DNA from: Gammaproteobacteria bacterium
GTDB taxonomy: Bacteria; Pseudomonadota; Gammaproteobacteria; Acidiferrobacterales; SZUA-150
Direction: 5' to 3'
NCBI GenBank assembly: GCA_029880755.1
Contig: JAOUNW010000066.1
Coordinates: 1-11,073, forward strand
DNA: 11,073 bases
The notes beneath the pieces were generated by a model. The model did not search any database. It saw only the letters and a list, made by a program, of their open reading frames with translations, and was not told the DNA's origin. Below, one piece after another: positions 1 to 6,249 of this stretch; position 1 is the first letter of the stretch; each line of letters begins with the position of its first letter. A program made the position numbers and the translations under genes.

Positions 1-1
1 G

Positions 2-625
2 TTTAGCAAAAACACCAAGATTATCGATCATACGTGTGAGTGTTGTCGTATTGCCTTGGCGATGGAAAAAAACCAAATGCCAGTATTGTTTTGGCGTCAC
101 GTATATGGCGACAATATTCGCGACCATGCCCTGGTCAGGTTCGGTGCTATGGATCTGCCCAAGGAAGTCGTGCGTGTCAGTTATGATAACTGGCAGGTTG
201 ATGCCTGTCCCCATCATGGACCGGCCCTATCTATCGGCGAGGATGGCGTTTATCACCTAACCTGGTTTAATAACGCGCCGGAGCGTCATGGGCTGTTTTA
301 CGCACACTCTGTTGACCGTGGAGAGACATTTTCCGCTCCCATGGCATATGGCAATTATCAAGCAGGTGCGGAACACCCGGCTGTTCTTGGTCTTGGAATG
401 CGGGTATGGCTTGTCTGGCAGGAGTTTAGCGGCACTCAGTCGGAGCTCTACATTATTTCATCAAAAGATGGTGGAGACACCTGGTCGGCGCCAGAACGAC
501 TGGCTGCTACGTCTTCCAGTACGGATTACCCGTTTTTGGTAACTGATGGTAAGTCCGCGTTTGTTATCTGGCAGCGTATTGGGCAGGAATTTCAGCTACT
601 GTCTGTCGCCGATGCAAATCAATGA
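2..625 (+). CDS. Sialidase-like (BNR/Asp-box) beta-propeller protein, 5' end missing
   Basis: The reading frame is open from the first bases of the window, so the start lies outside; a TTG at 56 is in frame but unlikely to be the start because conserved-looking sequence lies before it. Two Asp-box (S-x-D-x-G-x-T-W/F) motifs are visible: SVDRGETF near nt 308-331 and SKDGGDTW near nt 461-484, which mark blades of a sialidase-type beta-propeller. A CECC motif (nt 35-46) followed by ACPHHGP (nt 203-223) is, from memory, typical of a bacterial group annotated as exo-alpha-sialidase or sialidase family protein; true sialidase activity is doubtful, since these are the only features seen and no catalytic Arg triad or Tyr/Glu pair can be checked here. 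The stop overlaps the next gene by ATGA, so the two are probably co-translated. The cysteines plus a thioredoxin partner suggest an exported redox or metal-related role; this is inference. Confidence 0.8.
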   Translation, partial: FSKNTKIIDHTCECCRIALAMEKNQMPVLFWRHVYGDNIRDHALVRFGAMDLPKEVVRVSYDNWQVDACPHHGPALSIGEDGVYHLTWFNNAPERHGLFYAHSVDRGETFSAPMAYGNYQAGAEHPAVLGLGMRVWLVWQEFSGTQSELYIISSKDGGDTWSAPERLAATSSSTDYPFLVTDGKSAFVIWQRIGQEFQLLSVADANQ

Positions 626-1128
626 AAGCAGGGCTTGTCATAGTGATGTTGTTGCTGTTCCAGTTAGCGCCAGCTAGCGTGGTTTTTGCGAGCGCCGGCA
701 TGAGAGAATTTGTAAGCGGCAGTTATAACGACATTGTTGATGCCAGGAGGAACCGTGCATTTATTTTGGTGTTCTGGTCAGTCGATTGCCCGCCCTGTTA
801 TGGGGAGCTGGAGCAACTTGGAAGCGTACTCACAAAGGAATTGAAAACCAGACTGGTTTTGGTGTCCCTTGATAGCGCAAGTGATCAGGAGATGATCAGG
901 GAAGTGTTAAATAAATACAATCTGGCTGGTGTCGAGGCATGGGTATTTTCCTCTGGTGATGACAGGCGTTTGCGCCACGAAGTGGATCCAATGTGGTACG
1001 GAGAATTACCCCGAAGCTATTTATTTGATTCTCAGCACAACAGGCAACCCATCAGCGGTGTGTTATCGCTCGAACAATTAAAGACAGGGTTAAAACAAGA
1101 AATATCTGATTATCCGTCAGAGAAATAA
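622..1128 (+). CDS. Exported TlpA-like thioredoxin-fold protein (CPPC)
   Basis: A 168-residue protein. Residues 1-25 form a typical Sec signal peptide (short basic start, long Leu/Val core, AxA-like end at FASA), so it should act in the periplasm. The thioredoxin fold is shown by the beta strand AFILVFWSVDCPPC, active-site CPPC at 56-59, a strand VLVSLD at 79-84 and a cis-Pro loop GELPRSYLFD with Pro130. The family (TlpA/ResA/DsbE-like) reduces or exchanges disulfides in exported proteins, often for haem or copper-site maturation. The ATG overlaps the upstream stop as ATGA, indicating translational coupling to the Cys-containing propeller gene, which is the most likely client. A strong hairpin terminator follows three bases after the stop. 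The exact subfamily cannot be fixed. Confidence 0.85.
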   Translation: MKAGLVIVMLLLFQLAPASVVFASAGMREFVSGSYNDIVDARRNRAFILVFWSVDCPPCYGELEQLGSVLTKELKTRLVLVSLDSASDQEMIREVLNKYNLAGVEAWVFSSGDDRRLRHEVDPMWYGELPRSYLFDSQHNRQPISGVLSLEQLKTGLKQEISDYPSEK

Positions 1129-1164
1129 GAAAGCGTGACAGGGATTTCCTGTCACGCTTTTATT
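1129..1164 (+). terminator. Rho-independent terminator after the thioredoxin gene
   Basis: A perfect 12-bp stem (AAGCGTGACAGG at 1131-1142 with CCTGTCACGCTT at 1148-1159) closes a five-base loop and is followed by TTTT at 1158-1161 then ATT. It starts three bases after the thioredoxin stop. On the opposite strand the tail is TCTTATTTC, so it may also stop leftward transcripts from the convergent metallophosphatase gene. Confidence 0.85.
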
Positions 1165-1167
1165 CAT

Positions 1168-1205
1168 CCGCCAGACAACCGACGGAGGGAGGTGTTGTCT
1201 GGCGG
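1168..1205. terminator. Second hairpin in the convergent gap, probable leftward terminator
   Basis: A perfect 12-bp inverted repeat (CCGCCAGACAAC at 1168-1179 with GTTGTCTGGCGG at 1194-1205) encloses a 14-base purine-rich loop. It lies 44 bases past the stop of the minus-strand metallophosphatase gene. Read leftward, the tail is ATGAATAAAA, which is A/T-rich but not a clean U tract, so it may act with the neighbouring hairpin at 1131-1159 rather than alone. Confidence 0.55.
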
Positions 1206-1249
1206 GTTACCACTAACTTACTATTAATTATACTGTTAACGACAACTTA

Positions 1250-3364
1250 TCAATCGTCAGTGTTTATAACAAATTCACGTTTCAACCAAGCCGGCCCCGC
1301 CCCTTGTGTCGGTTGAACAATGCCGGGTCCACCGTGCTCAGATACCGGTACACCGGTTAGGGCGGTGACTCGTCCCAGACCGTGTTGTGCTGTAGTGATG
1401 GAATTGCTGGCAAGATAACGTCGCAACGCGTCCACAGGATGGACGAAATTGAACGGCGCTACTCTCAGGAATAATGGACCACCATTGGCAAATCGAACCG
1501 GATCAAAAATATTCTCTGAGTTAACAGGAGCCGAGACTGAGTATGGCCCGTTAATATTCAGTTGTCGGTTGCCAAACATATCGGTAGGGCCACTGGCTTC
1601 CTGGGTACCCTGGATAAACCTGACATTGGTAGCGCCGGAAGTGCGGCATACTTCATCGACAGGGTTGCCATGGGGGTAACAGGAGGCCAGCGTGTAGCGC
1701 TTGCTTCGATCAAACTTCTTCGGTCCACTGCCATCGTCGATGGTGACATAGTCAATACGCTTGCCATCGCTAATGGTGCGTGGGAAGTCGTCGCTCAACT
1801 GAATATCAAAATGCATGTTGTGCGGAAATCCCAGGAACCAACCGCCGCGCTGACGATAAGGATTGGGATCAAACACATTGCTCAATATGCCTTCCCAATG
1901 ATCCATTAACCTGCCTCCAGTGAAGTCAGCCAGTGCCACGGCCGCGCCTATAGGATAATAGGTATAAAGATCGCCAACGGTGATGTCCCCGGAGAAGCCG
2001 TCATCCAATCCAAGAATGGTGACATCGAACCGGAAGCCGTTAGTGGTGGACAGGGAGTTGCCATCGTTCAGGCTGGGGTCAACAAACTGGGCCAGATCAA
2101 GGAAGGCATCCACCATGGCGTTATTGGAAATATCCTCCAGTACGTGGAAGCGCTCGATGGTTGGGCCAGTGCTACCAACAACGGTATCCAGTGGATCGCA
2201 TAAGGTATGCCCTGTTCCAAACGGGAATGCATTAACACCAAAGGTATGGCAGGTGGCGTTAGCGCCAACGAAGGTATCCCGTTCCCGATCGACCAATGCC
2301 TTCATAGCGGGATCTTCAGCAACAGAGCTGTCGGCCTCCATTAGCTCCCAGTTCCATTGGGTGATACGTCCGCTTCTGACCTTGACGTCCAGACGCCCAA
2401 GGAAGGCATCTTCCCCGGCTTCGGTAACAAGCCCAATATTATCGCCATTTTCATCTTTACGATTAATCACTATGGCATTGGGTGTGCGCTCGTGGGTGTG
2501 GCCGCTGAACATGACATTGATGCCGGGGAACTCTTTGACCAACTGTACGTTCTTGGCCAAGCCGAGCTCGGACAGCACCACGATCAGCTCCGCGCCTTCG
2601 GCCCTGGCGCTGGCAATGGCCTGTGGCAGTTCCTTGTAACCCATGGTGAACTTGAAGCCAGTATTAAAGGCTTGCGCCTGTTGAGGCACAACATCGCTGG
2701 TGATGCCGATAATGCCTACCCGAGTGCCGCCTGCATCCTTGATGATGTAGCCAGGGTGTGTCGGGCCCGTGATAGTCCGGCTGACTTCATTATAGTTATA
2801 AAGATTGATGGCTATGGTAGGGAAGTTGGCCCGTGTTACGTGGCACTGGGCATAGGTTGTTGCATTGAGCCCGCCGGGAGTGTTACAGGTTTGGCCCTCG
2901 TGACCGGGTTTACCGTCCATCCAGGCGATGGTGGTGCGGTTGTTGGGTGCAAGCTGGATATTGGCCGGCGTAAAGCGCTGACGATAGACCCGTGGCCCCC
3001 AGCCAAAATCCCAGTTGCCCGGAAGGAAGGCATCGATGTTCAGGGAATTTAGCATCGGCATAATCGCATCGCCGAGGGTAAAGGTCATTTCGGCACTGCC
3101 GTGGGTGGTATCACCGAGAGCCAGTAACAGACTATTGGGATTGTCTTCTCTGACCTGTTTGATCAGGGTGGCCAGTTTTGCCATGCCGCCGCTGTTGGGA
3201 TCCTTGCGCTCATCGGGAAAGATTTCGGCATGGGGGGCGATATGACCGTGTACATCTTGAAGTTGCATCAAGGTGACCGTTTGGTCTTTTGCTATCGCAC
3301 CAGAGCTGCCAACAGTCAATGCAAGCAGGCACGAAAGCAAAACAGGTTTGCTTTTGAAATTCAT
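1250..3364 (-). CDS. Exported 5'-nucleotidase-like metallophosphatase with altered active-site motifs
   Basis: A 704-residue protein. Residues 1-25 are a signal peptide ending in GAIAK, so it is periplasmic or secreted. Residues ~28-345 match a calcineurin-like metallophosphatase domain: D37-V-H39, G84-D85 and G288-H-T-H291 are intact metal-binding motifs. Residues ~405-650 match a 5'-nucleotidase C-terminal domain, with features such as GDLYTYYPIGAAVALADFTG (463-482). The family hydrolyses nucleotides, UDP-sugars or cyclic nucleotides. Two motifs differ from the usual form: GNH[DE] reads G116-N-W-D119, and the LSH-type metal-ligand motif reads LSELG with Glu266. Either this is a diverged subfamily (SoxB also departs from GNH at this site, from memory) or the chemistry differs. 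Length is longer than UshA-type enzymes (about 550), with an insertion around 150-200 rich in Cys, and a C-terminal extension after ~650. Start ATG 3364-3362 has GAGGAG ten bases upstream. It stands alone on its strand. Confidence 0.9.
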   Translation of the reverse strand: MNFKSKPVLLSCLLALTVGSSGAIAKDQTVTLMQLQDVHGHIAPHAEIFPDERKDPNSGGMAKLATLIKQVREDNPNSLLLALGDTTHGSAEMTFTLGDAIMPMLNSLNIDAFLPGNWDFGWGPRVYRQRFTPANIQLAPNNRTTIAWMDGKPGHEGQTCNTPGGLNATTYAQCHVTRANFPTIAINLYNYNEVSRTITGPTHPGYIIKDAGGTRVGIIGITSDVVPQQAQAFNTGFKFTMGYKELPQAIASARAEGAELIVVLSELGLAKNVQLVKEFPGINVMFSGHTHERTPNAIVINRKDENGDNIGLVTEAGEDAFLGRLDVKVRSGRITQWNWELMEADSSVAEDPAMKALVDRERDTFVGANATCHTFGVNAFPFGTGHTLCDPLDTVVGSTGPTIERFHVLEDISNNAMVDAFLDLAQFVDPSLNDGNSLSTTNGFRFDVTILGLDDGFSGDITVGDLYTYYPIGAAVALADFTGGRLMDHWEGILSNVFDPNPYRQRGGWFLGFPHNMHFDIQLSDDFPRTISDGKRIDYVTIDDGSGPKKFDRSKRYTLASCYPHGNPVDEVCRTSGATNVRFIQGTQEASGPTDMFGNRQLNINGPYSVSAPVNSENIFDPVRFANGGPLFLRVAPFNFVHPVDALRRYLASNSITTAQHGLGRVTALTGVPVSEHGGPGIVQPTQGAGPAWLKREFVINTDD

Positions 3365-3374
3365 ACTCTATTAT

Positions 3375-3380
3375 CTCCTC
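3375..3380 (-). promoter_or_regulatory. Ribosome binding site of the metallophosphatase gene
   Basis: Read on the minus strand, GAGGAG lies ten bases before the ATG at 3364-3362. It supports that start, which also gives a well-formed signal peptide. Confidence 0.7.
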
Positions 3381-3516
3381 ACTTCGTAGTAATAATTTAG
3401 TTTTTAGTGCTTTTTTTAATCAATTTTTTTTCGGGCGATAAAACCCGGCTGCAACAGGTTTGCAGCAAAAAACAAAACAAGGGACATTAACAACGGGAAA
3501 ACAAATACCAATTATT

Positions 3517-3547
3517 AAAAAAAGCCCCCGTGATTCTGGACGAGGGC
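3517..3547 (-). terminator. Minus-strand Rho-independent terminator without an assigned gene
   Basis: Read on the minus strand, GCCCTCG pairs with CGGGGGC (7 bp with one mismatch) around a ten-base loop and runs directly into TTTTTTT and TAATAATTGG. The plus strand has no U tract after the stem, so the direction is clear. It cannot serve the metallophosphatase gene, which lies further downstream on the same strand, so it must end a short transcript from 3550-3740 or antisense transcription of the zinc-ribbon gene. Confidence 0.65.
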
Positions 3548-3557
3548 ATAGTGAGAT

Positions 3558-3698
3558 TTATTCCACAGGTGATAAATTCAATAGAACCTGACTTAGGTAT
3601 AGCGTTTTTATCGGTATATTATCCGCTTGCGGTACGCAGCTCGCCCCTGATTCCAGTCCGGTTAGCATCCAGGCACCCATATATGGGAATATCCGCAT
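3558..3698 (-). CDS. Possible 46-codon small protein, or sRNA locus, ending at a terminator
   Basis: A frame of 46 codons starts with MRIFPYMGAWML and ends with LLNLSPVE; its stop lies ten bases before the stem of the minus-strand terminator at 3517-3547, the usual distance for a real gene. The same frame stays open further upstream only through sequence antisense to the zinc-ribbon gene. No Shine-Dalgarno sequence is visible before the ATG at 3698 or before internal ATGs at 3680 and 3668. No family is recognised. The alternative is a non-coding RNA of roughly 150-200 bases that uses the same terminator. Low confidence as a protein. Confidence 0.25.
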   Translation of the reverse strand: MRIFPYMGAWMLTGLESGASCVPQADNIPIKTLYLSQVLLNLSPVE

Positions 3699-3703
3699 AT
3701 AAT
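3676..3703 (+). promoter_or_regulatory. Candidate promoter with palindrome, upstream of the zinc-ribbon gene
   Basis: A perfect TATAAT lies at 3698-3703, about 38 bases before the ATG at 3741. The position where a -35 box should be (about 3675-3680) has no resemblance to TTGACA but is covered by the perfect 12-bp palindrome CCCATATATGGG at 3676-3687. This layout fits a promoter that depends on, or is controlled by, a protein bound at the palindrome. No regulator can be named. Confidence 0.4.
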
Positions 3704-3740
3704 TAATTAGACGAGAATAAAAGGAGCAATAGAGGGCGTT

Positions 3741-4190
3741 ATGTCTAAAGCGCGTAAAAGAGCCAAGGCCTTGGCGAAACAAGTGATGGAGGCAATGCGC
3801 CAGGCCAAAGAGGCCGAGGCGCGGGCGGTGGCGCTGGGTGAGGAGATGATGAGGGCGCTCGCGGAGGCGAAAGCGGAAGAAAAAGCCGAGACCGAAGCCA
3901 GGACCATTATTGAATATCCCTCCGGACGTTACGAATGCGCCCAATGCGGCCATAGTACACTTTTTACCGAGCCTACTCAGGTGCTACCTAAATGCGATAA
4001 CTGTGGCGCCACAAAATACAAAGGCCATGAACCTAAGGTCACCAAAATCGAACCCCCACCACCCAAGCGTTATACAGCTGGTATGTATCAGTGCGGCAGT
4101 TGTGGTACACGCAGCGCAGTTGCCGAAGACTGTGATGAATTGCCAGAATGTGATTTTTGCGGACGGCACAAGCTGGAGCCATTAAACTGA
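3741..4190 (+). CDS. Double zinc-ribbon protein with Ala/Glu-rich helical N-terminus
   Basis: A 149-residue soluble protein. Residues 1-56 are rich in Ala, Lys, Glu and Arg with regular spacing and no Pro or Gly-rich break, predicting a long helix or coiled coil. Two zinc ribbons follow: C66-x2-C69 with C85-x2-C88, and C118-x2-C121 with C137-x2-C140. The first (RYECAQCGHSTLF...LPKCDNCG) closely resembles the C-terminal ribbon of DUF1451/YbeL-type proteins as I recall them; the second (MYQCGSCGTRS...LPECDFCG) is a diverged copy, separated by a Pro-rich linker EPPPPKR. Function is unknown; such ribbons bind structural zinc and often mediate protein or nucleic acid contacts. The start has GAGGG four bases before it and AAGGAG 15 bases before. 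The gene has its own promoter candidate; tpm follows after 96 bases. Confidence 0.75.
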   Translation: MSKARKRAKALAKQVMEAMRQAKEAEARAVALGEEMMRALAEAKAEEKAETEARTIIEYPSGRYECAQCGHSTLFTEPTQVLPKCDNCGATKYKGHEPKVTKIEPPPPKRYTAGMYQCGSCGTRSAVAEDCDELPECDFCGRHKLEPLN

Positions 4191-4286
4191 ATCATGTGTT
4201 AATGAGCAGGATATCCACCGCACCTTTTCCAGTTTACATTGTGCTAATTCACATGGTGAATGAAACACCGGTAATTTCCCTGCGCG

Positions 4287-4943
4287 ATGAATAAGCAGTT
4301 TTGGCAGCAACGATGGCAAGAGAACAGGATTGGTTTTCATCTTGCCCAGACCAACCCCCTTCTAACCCAAAATTTTTCACGGTTGTCACTGGAAAAGGAA
4401 TTGGGTGTGTTTGTTCCCTTATGCGGCAAAACGCTGGATATGATCTGGTTAAGGAATCAGGGATATCGCGTCGTAGGTGTGGAGATCAGTGAATTGGCTG
4501 TACGATCGTTTTTTACAGAAAACAAGCTGATCTTTGCTCAAAGAAGAGAGGGGGATTTTGAGGTTTACACTGCAGAGGGGATTACATTATATGTTGGTGA
4601 TTTTTTCTCCATAAGGCCGGAGTATGTATCGGGTTGTGGCGCTGTTTATGATCGTGCGGCGCTGGTGGCCTTGCCACCGGAGATGCGCCGCCAATACGCC
4701 TCGTACCTGAAACAGATTTTACTGGCGCCGATACTGCTGGTTTCTATGGAATATGACCAGCGATATATGAGCGGACCACCGTTCTCGGTATCGCGCGCGG
4801 AAATTGAATCACTATACCGGGACCAGTATGAAATTGAAGTAATCTTGGAAACCAGCGCCTCTCAGGATGATGCCAGGCTTAAGGAGCGAGGGTTGGTCTC
4901 CCTTAAGGAGTTTGTGTCTTTATTGCTGCCTAAATATGTTTGA
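4287..4943 (+). CDS. tpm: Thiopurine S-methyltransferase (TPMT family)
   Basis: A 218-residue cytosolic SAM-dependent methyltransferase of the usual bacterial TPMT length. The N-terminus FWQQRWQENRIGFH (5-18) is characteristic of the family. The SAM-binding core is VFVPLCGKTLDMIWLRNQG (41-59) followed by VVGVEIS (62-68), and a later YDRAALVALPPEMR segment matches the family's post-core motif. In bacteria these enzymes methylate thiol compounds and can form volatile methylated selenium or tellurium species; the natural substrate is uncertain. The ATG at 4287 is the only usable start, because the in-frame ATG at 4260 meets a stop four codons later. Shine-Dalgarno sequence is weak. It may share a transcript with the upstream zinc-ribbon gene, but the 96-base gap leaves this open. 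Confidence 0.93.
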   Translation: MNKQFWQQRWQENRIGFHLAQTNPLLTQNFSRLSLEKELGVFVPLCGKTLDMIWLRNQGYRVVGVEISELAVRSFFTENKLIFAQRREGDFEVYTAEGITLYVGDFFSIRPEYVSGCGAVYDRAALVALPPEMRRQYASYLKQILLAPILLVSMEYDQRYMSGPPFSVSRAEIESLYRDQYEIEVILETSASQDDARLKERGLVSLKEFVSLLLPKYV

Positions 4944-5017
4944 AGCCAGGCAAGCATTTCCCGTGTAATAATTGTTTCTTTAGAGAAACTCCGGATGAAA
5001 TGCCCTGCAACGTTGTT

Positions 5018-5047
5018 TATAATTAAATACAAATTACGGCCAAGGAA
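5018..5047 (+). promoter_or_regulatory. Candidate -10 element and ribosome binding site of the PilZ gene
   Basis: TATAAT at 5018-5023 is a perfect -10 hexamer 30 bases before the PilZ start codon; no convincing -35 box lies 16-18 bases upstream. AAGGAA at 5042-5047 sits six bases before the ATG at 5054 and is a good ribosome binding site. Confidence 0.35.
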
Positions 5048-5053
5048 AAAACA

Positions 5054-5344
5054 ATGAAAGAAAAAAGAAGGTATTTCAGAAAAGGGGTTTCCATTGAGGT
5101 CGTAGTTCGGTTTCCCGGTGGCAGCCCTATTACGTTACAAACAGGTGACATAAGCGAGGGAGGTGTGTTTCTGCTCGCCAGAGGCCATCAAATGCCAAAA
5201 GTCGGTACAGATTTTGAGATGTCGTTACCAGAGCTCATAGGCGGAGACAGACCATTAACGGTATCTGCTCGGGTTGTGCGCAAGACAGAAGAGGGTATTG
5301 GTGTTGAGTTCTTGTTGCCAATTTATCTTTCTGATAACTGGTAA
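5054..5344 (+). CDS. Single-domain PilZ protein, probable c-di-GMP receptor
   Basis: A 96-residue protein consisting only of a PilZ domain. Both c-di-GMP-binding signatures are present: R-x3-R at Arg5-Arg9 (RRYFR) and D-x-S-x2-G at Asp32-Ser34-Gly37 (DISEGG), separated by about 22 residues as in the family. Later strands (FEMSLP, LTVSARVVRKTEEGIGVEFL) complete the barrel. Such stand-alone PilZ proteins bind c-di-GMP and then contact motility, pilus or polysaccharide machinery; the partner is not encoded nearby. A strong ribosome binding site precedes the start. It lies between tpm and a hypothetical gene, all on the same strand, with gaps of 110 and 79 bases. Confidence 0.9.
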   Translation: MKEKRRYFRKGVSIEVVVRFPGGSPITLQTGDISEGGVFLLARGHQMPKVGTDFEMSLPELIGGDRPLTVSARVVRKTEEGIGVEFLLPIYLSDNW

Positions 5345-5423
5345 CGCATAATATTTTCGTCATAATCATAAGCGGCGGAAACAGCATTTTACCGGTCTGC
5401 CAAAAATAAGCTGGAAAATCACT

Positions 5424-5801
5424 ATGAGTCATCTTGTGGGCGTTCTGCTAAACGGCATAGCGCAGTTGGAGTACGATAGAACCCGGACATTGCCAGATTA
5501 TCAGGCGGCCTATCTGGATAAAATGGATCAGAAAATGGATACCGGTATTGTTGTTGATGGAGAGTCCGTGGCTAATCCGGATATGGATCAGCGCGCACGT
5601 TTTGTGGCAGCCAATCTGGTTCATGCCATTAAGACCAATGATGAGGAAAAAGCAGCGGCCATGTGCAGTTATTTGGCCGATAGGTTACCTGATCTGAAAC
5701 AAGTGAAAATAGATGACAGGGGTCAAGAGGTGATTATTGATATGGTGTTTGACGAGGAGTATGTCAAGCAAGTGGCTGTTCCCGTCCCAAAACTACATTG
5801 A
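5424..5801 (+). CDS. Hypothetical protein, acidic, no recognised domain
   Basis: A 125-residue protein with no signal peptide, membrane segment or Cys motif. The N-terminal half carries GIAQLEYDRTRTLPDYQAAYLDKMDQKMD, and the C-terminal half has a helix-like MCSYLADRLPDLKQ followed by a strand EVIIDMVFDEEY. Acidic residues predominate. It looks like a genuine, compact soluble protein: codon use resembles neighbours and no competing frame is better. I do not recognise the family with certainty, though similar short proteins occur in other gammaproteobacteria as far as I recall. The ribosome binding site is weak (GGAAA about eight bases before the ATG). It precedes the antitoxin-like gene by 49 bases and may head the transcript that leads into the methionine salvage genes. 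Confidence 0.7.
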   Translation: MSHLVGVLLNGIAQLEYDRTRTLPDYQAAYLDKMDQKMDTGIVVDGESVANPDMDQRARFVAANLVHAIKTNDEEKAAAMCSYLADRLPDLKQVKIDDRGQEVIIDMVFDEEYVKQVAVPVPKLH

Positions 5802-5850
5802 TGTATACTGAGAAAGTCTCCAACGCATTATTCCTCCTTTATCTTTCACT

Positions 5851-6240
5851 ATGCAGTTGCCCGAAATTACCAATGAAGTACTGGGCTCACCAAAGAAGCT
5901 GACGCCAGCGGTGTTGCAGGTAGCGCATATGCTCGGAATGTATCATGCGGAGTTGGCGAGGGTATTAGGATTAAATTGTACCGACATAGGTGAATTCACA
6001 TCAATCAGGAAGTTCCTGCAGCCGGGTACCCATGCCTGGCAACAAGCGGTTTTGTTTATCCGGTTTTACCAATCACTTTATTTGTTGATGCGAGGCGAAG
6101 AATCCGCCATGTGCCATTGGTTGCGCGCCGGAAGTTGCGAATTGAATGGAGTGCCATTATTGTTGATCGTAGATGACCAGCAATTGTCAGTCGTTCTGGA
6201 GTATCTGCAGAGCCGGTTACCGGGTTGTGAAACCGGCTGA
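5851..6240 (+). CDS. Xre/MbcA/ParS antitoxin-like protein without adjacent toxin
   Basis: A 129-residue protein. Residues ~18-50 (LTPAVLQVAHMLGMYHAELARVLGLNCTDIGEF) have the spacing of a helix-turn-helix of the Xre-like kind, with HAELARVLGL as the probable turn and recognition region. Residues ~66-123 (VLFIRFYQSLYLLMRGEE...MCHWLRAGSCELNGVPLLLI...VLEYLQSRL) match the general pattern of the MbcA/ParS/Xre C-terminal toxin-binding domain (DUF2384): a helix, then W-L-R followed by an L-x-G-x-P-L motif and a final helix. Antitoxins of this type normally neutralise RES-domain toxins, but the next gene, nine bases on, is a GNAT acetyltransferase, not a RES protein. The ATG at 5851 is the only start before an in-frame stop at 5809 and has no Shine-Dalgarno sequence. 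It may be a solitary regulator. Domain call is by eye, moderately sure. Confidence 0.65.
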   Translation: MQLPEITNEVLGSPKKLTPAVLQVAHMLGMYHAELARVLGLNCTDIGEFTSIRKFLQPGTHAWQQAVLFIRFYQSLYLLMRGEESAMCHWLRAGSCELNGVPLLLIVDDQQLSVVLEYLQSRLPGCETG

Positions 6241-6249
6241 TTTGTTTTT

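Larger units (their letters stand above)
3365..3740. other. 376-base intergenic region between divergent genes
   Basis: The left part (3365-3516) is A/T-rich and is the leader of the minus-strand metallophosphatase; a weak promoter candidate is TTGATT (3423-3418) with TAAATT (3399-3394), 18 bases apart. A perfect 7-bp hairpin GCTGCAA/TTGCAGC sits at 3448-3466 without a U tract. A good minus-strand terminator is at 3517-3547, and a 46-codon minus-strand frame (3558-3698) stops just before it. The right part carries a palindrome (3676-3687), a TATAAT (3698-3703) and the ribosome binding site of the plus-strand zinc-ribbon gene. Confidence 0.6.

Noticed and set aside
2357..3052. Plus-strand open frame of 231 codons opposite the metallophosphatase gene
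   Set aside because: It is entirely antisense to a well-supported gene, has no domain, no ribosome binding site, and its residue pattern is what antisense frames of such a gene give. The same applies to frames at 1562-1909 and 1980-2639.
3448..3466. Hairpin GCTGCAA/TTGCAGC in the metallophosphatase leader
   Set aside because: Perfect but short (7 bp), with no U tract in either direction and no match to a riboswitch that I know; too weak to call.
3699..3953. Upstream extension of the minus-strand frame across the zinc-ribbon gene
   Set aside because: The extension is rich in Phe, Arg, His and Leu as expected from the complement of Ala/Glu/Lys codons, and lacks a start signal. Only the part below 3698 is kept as a weak candidate.
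4974..4989. Hairpin GTTTCT-TTAG-AGAAAC after tpm considered as a terminator
   Set aside because: The stem has only six pairs, four of them A-T, and no U tract follows.
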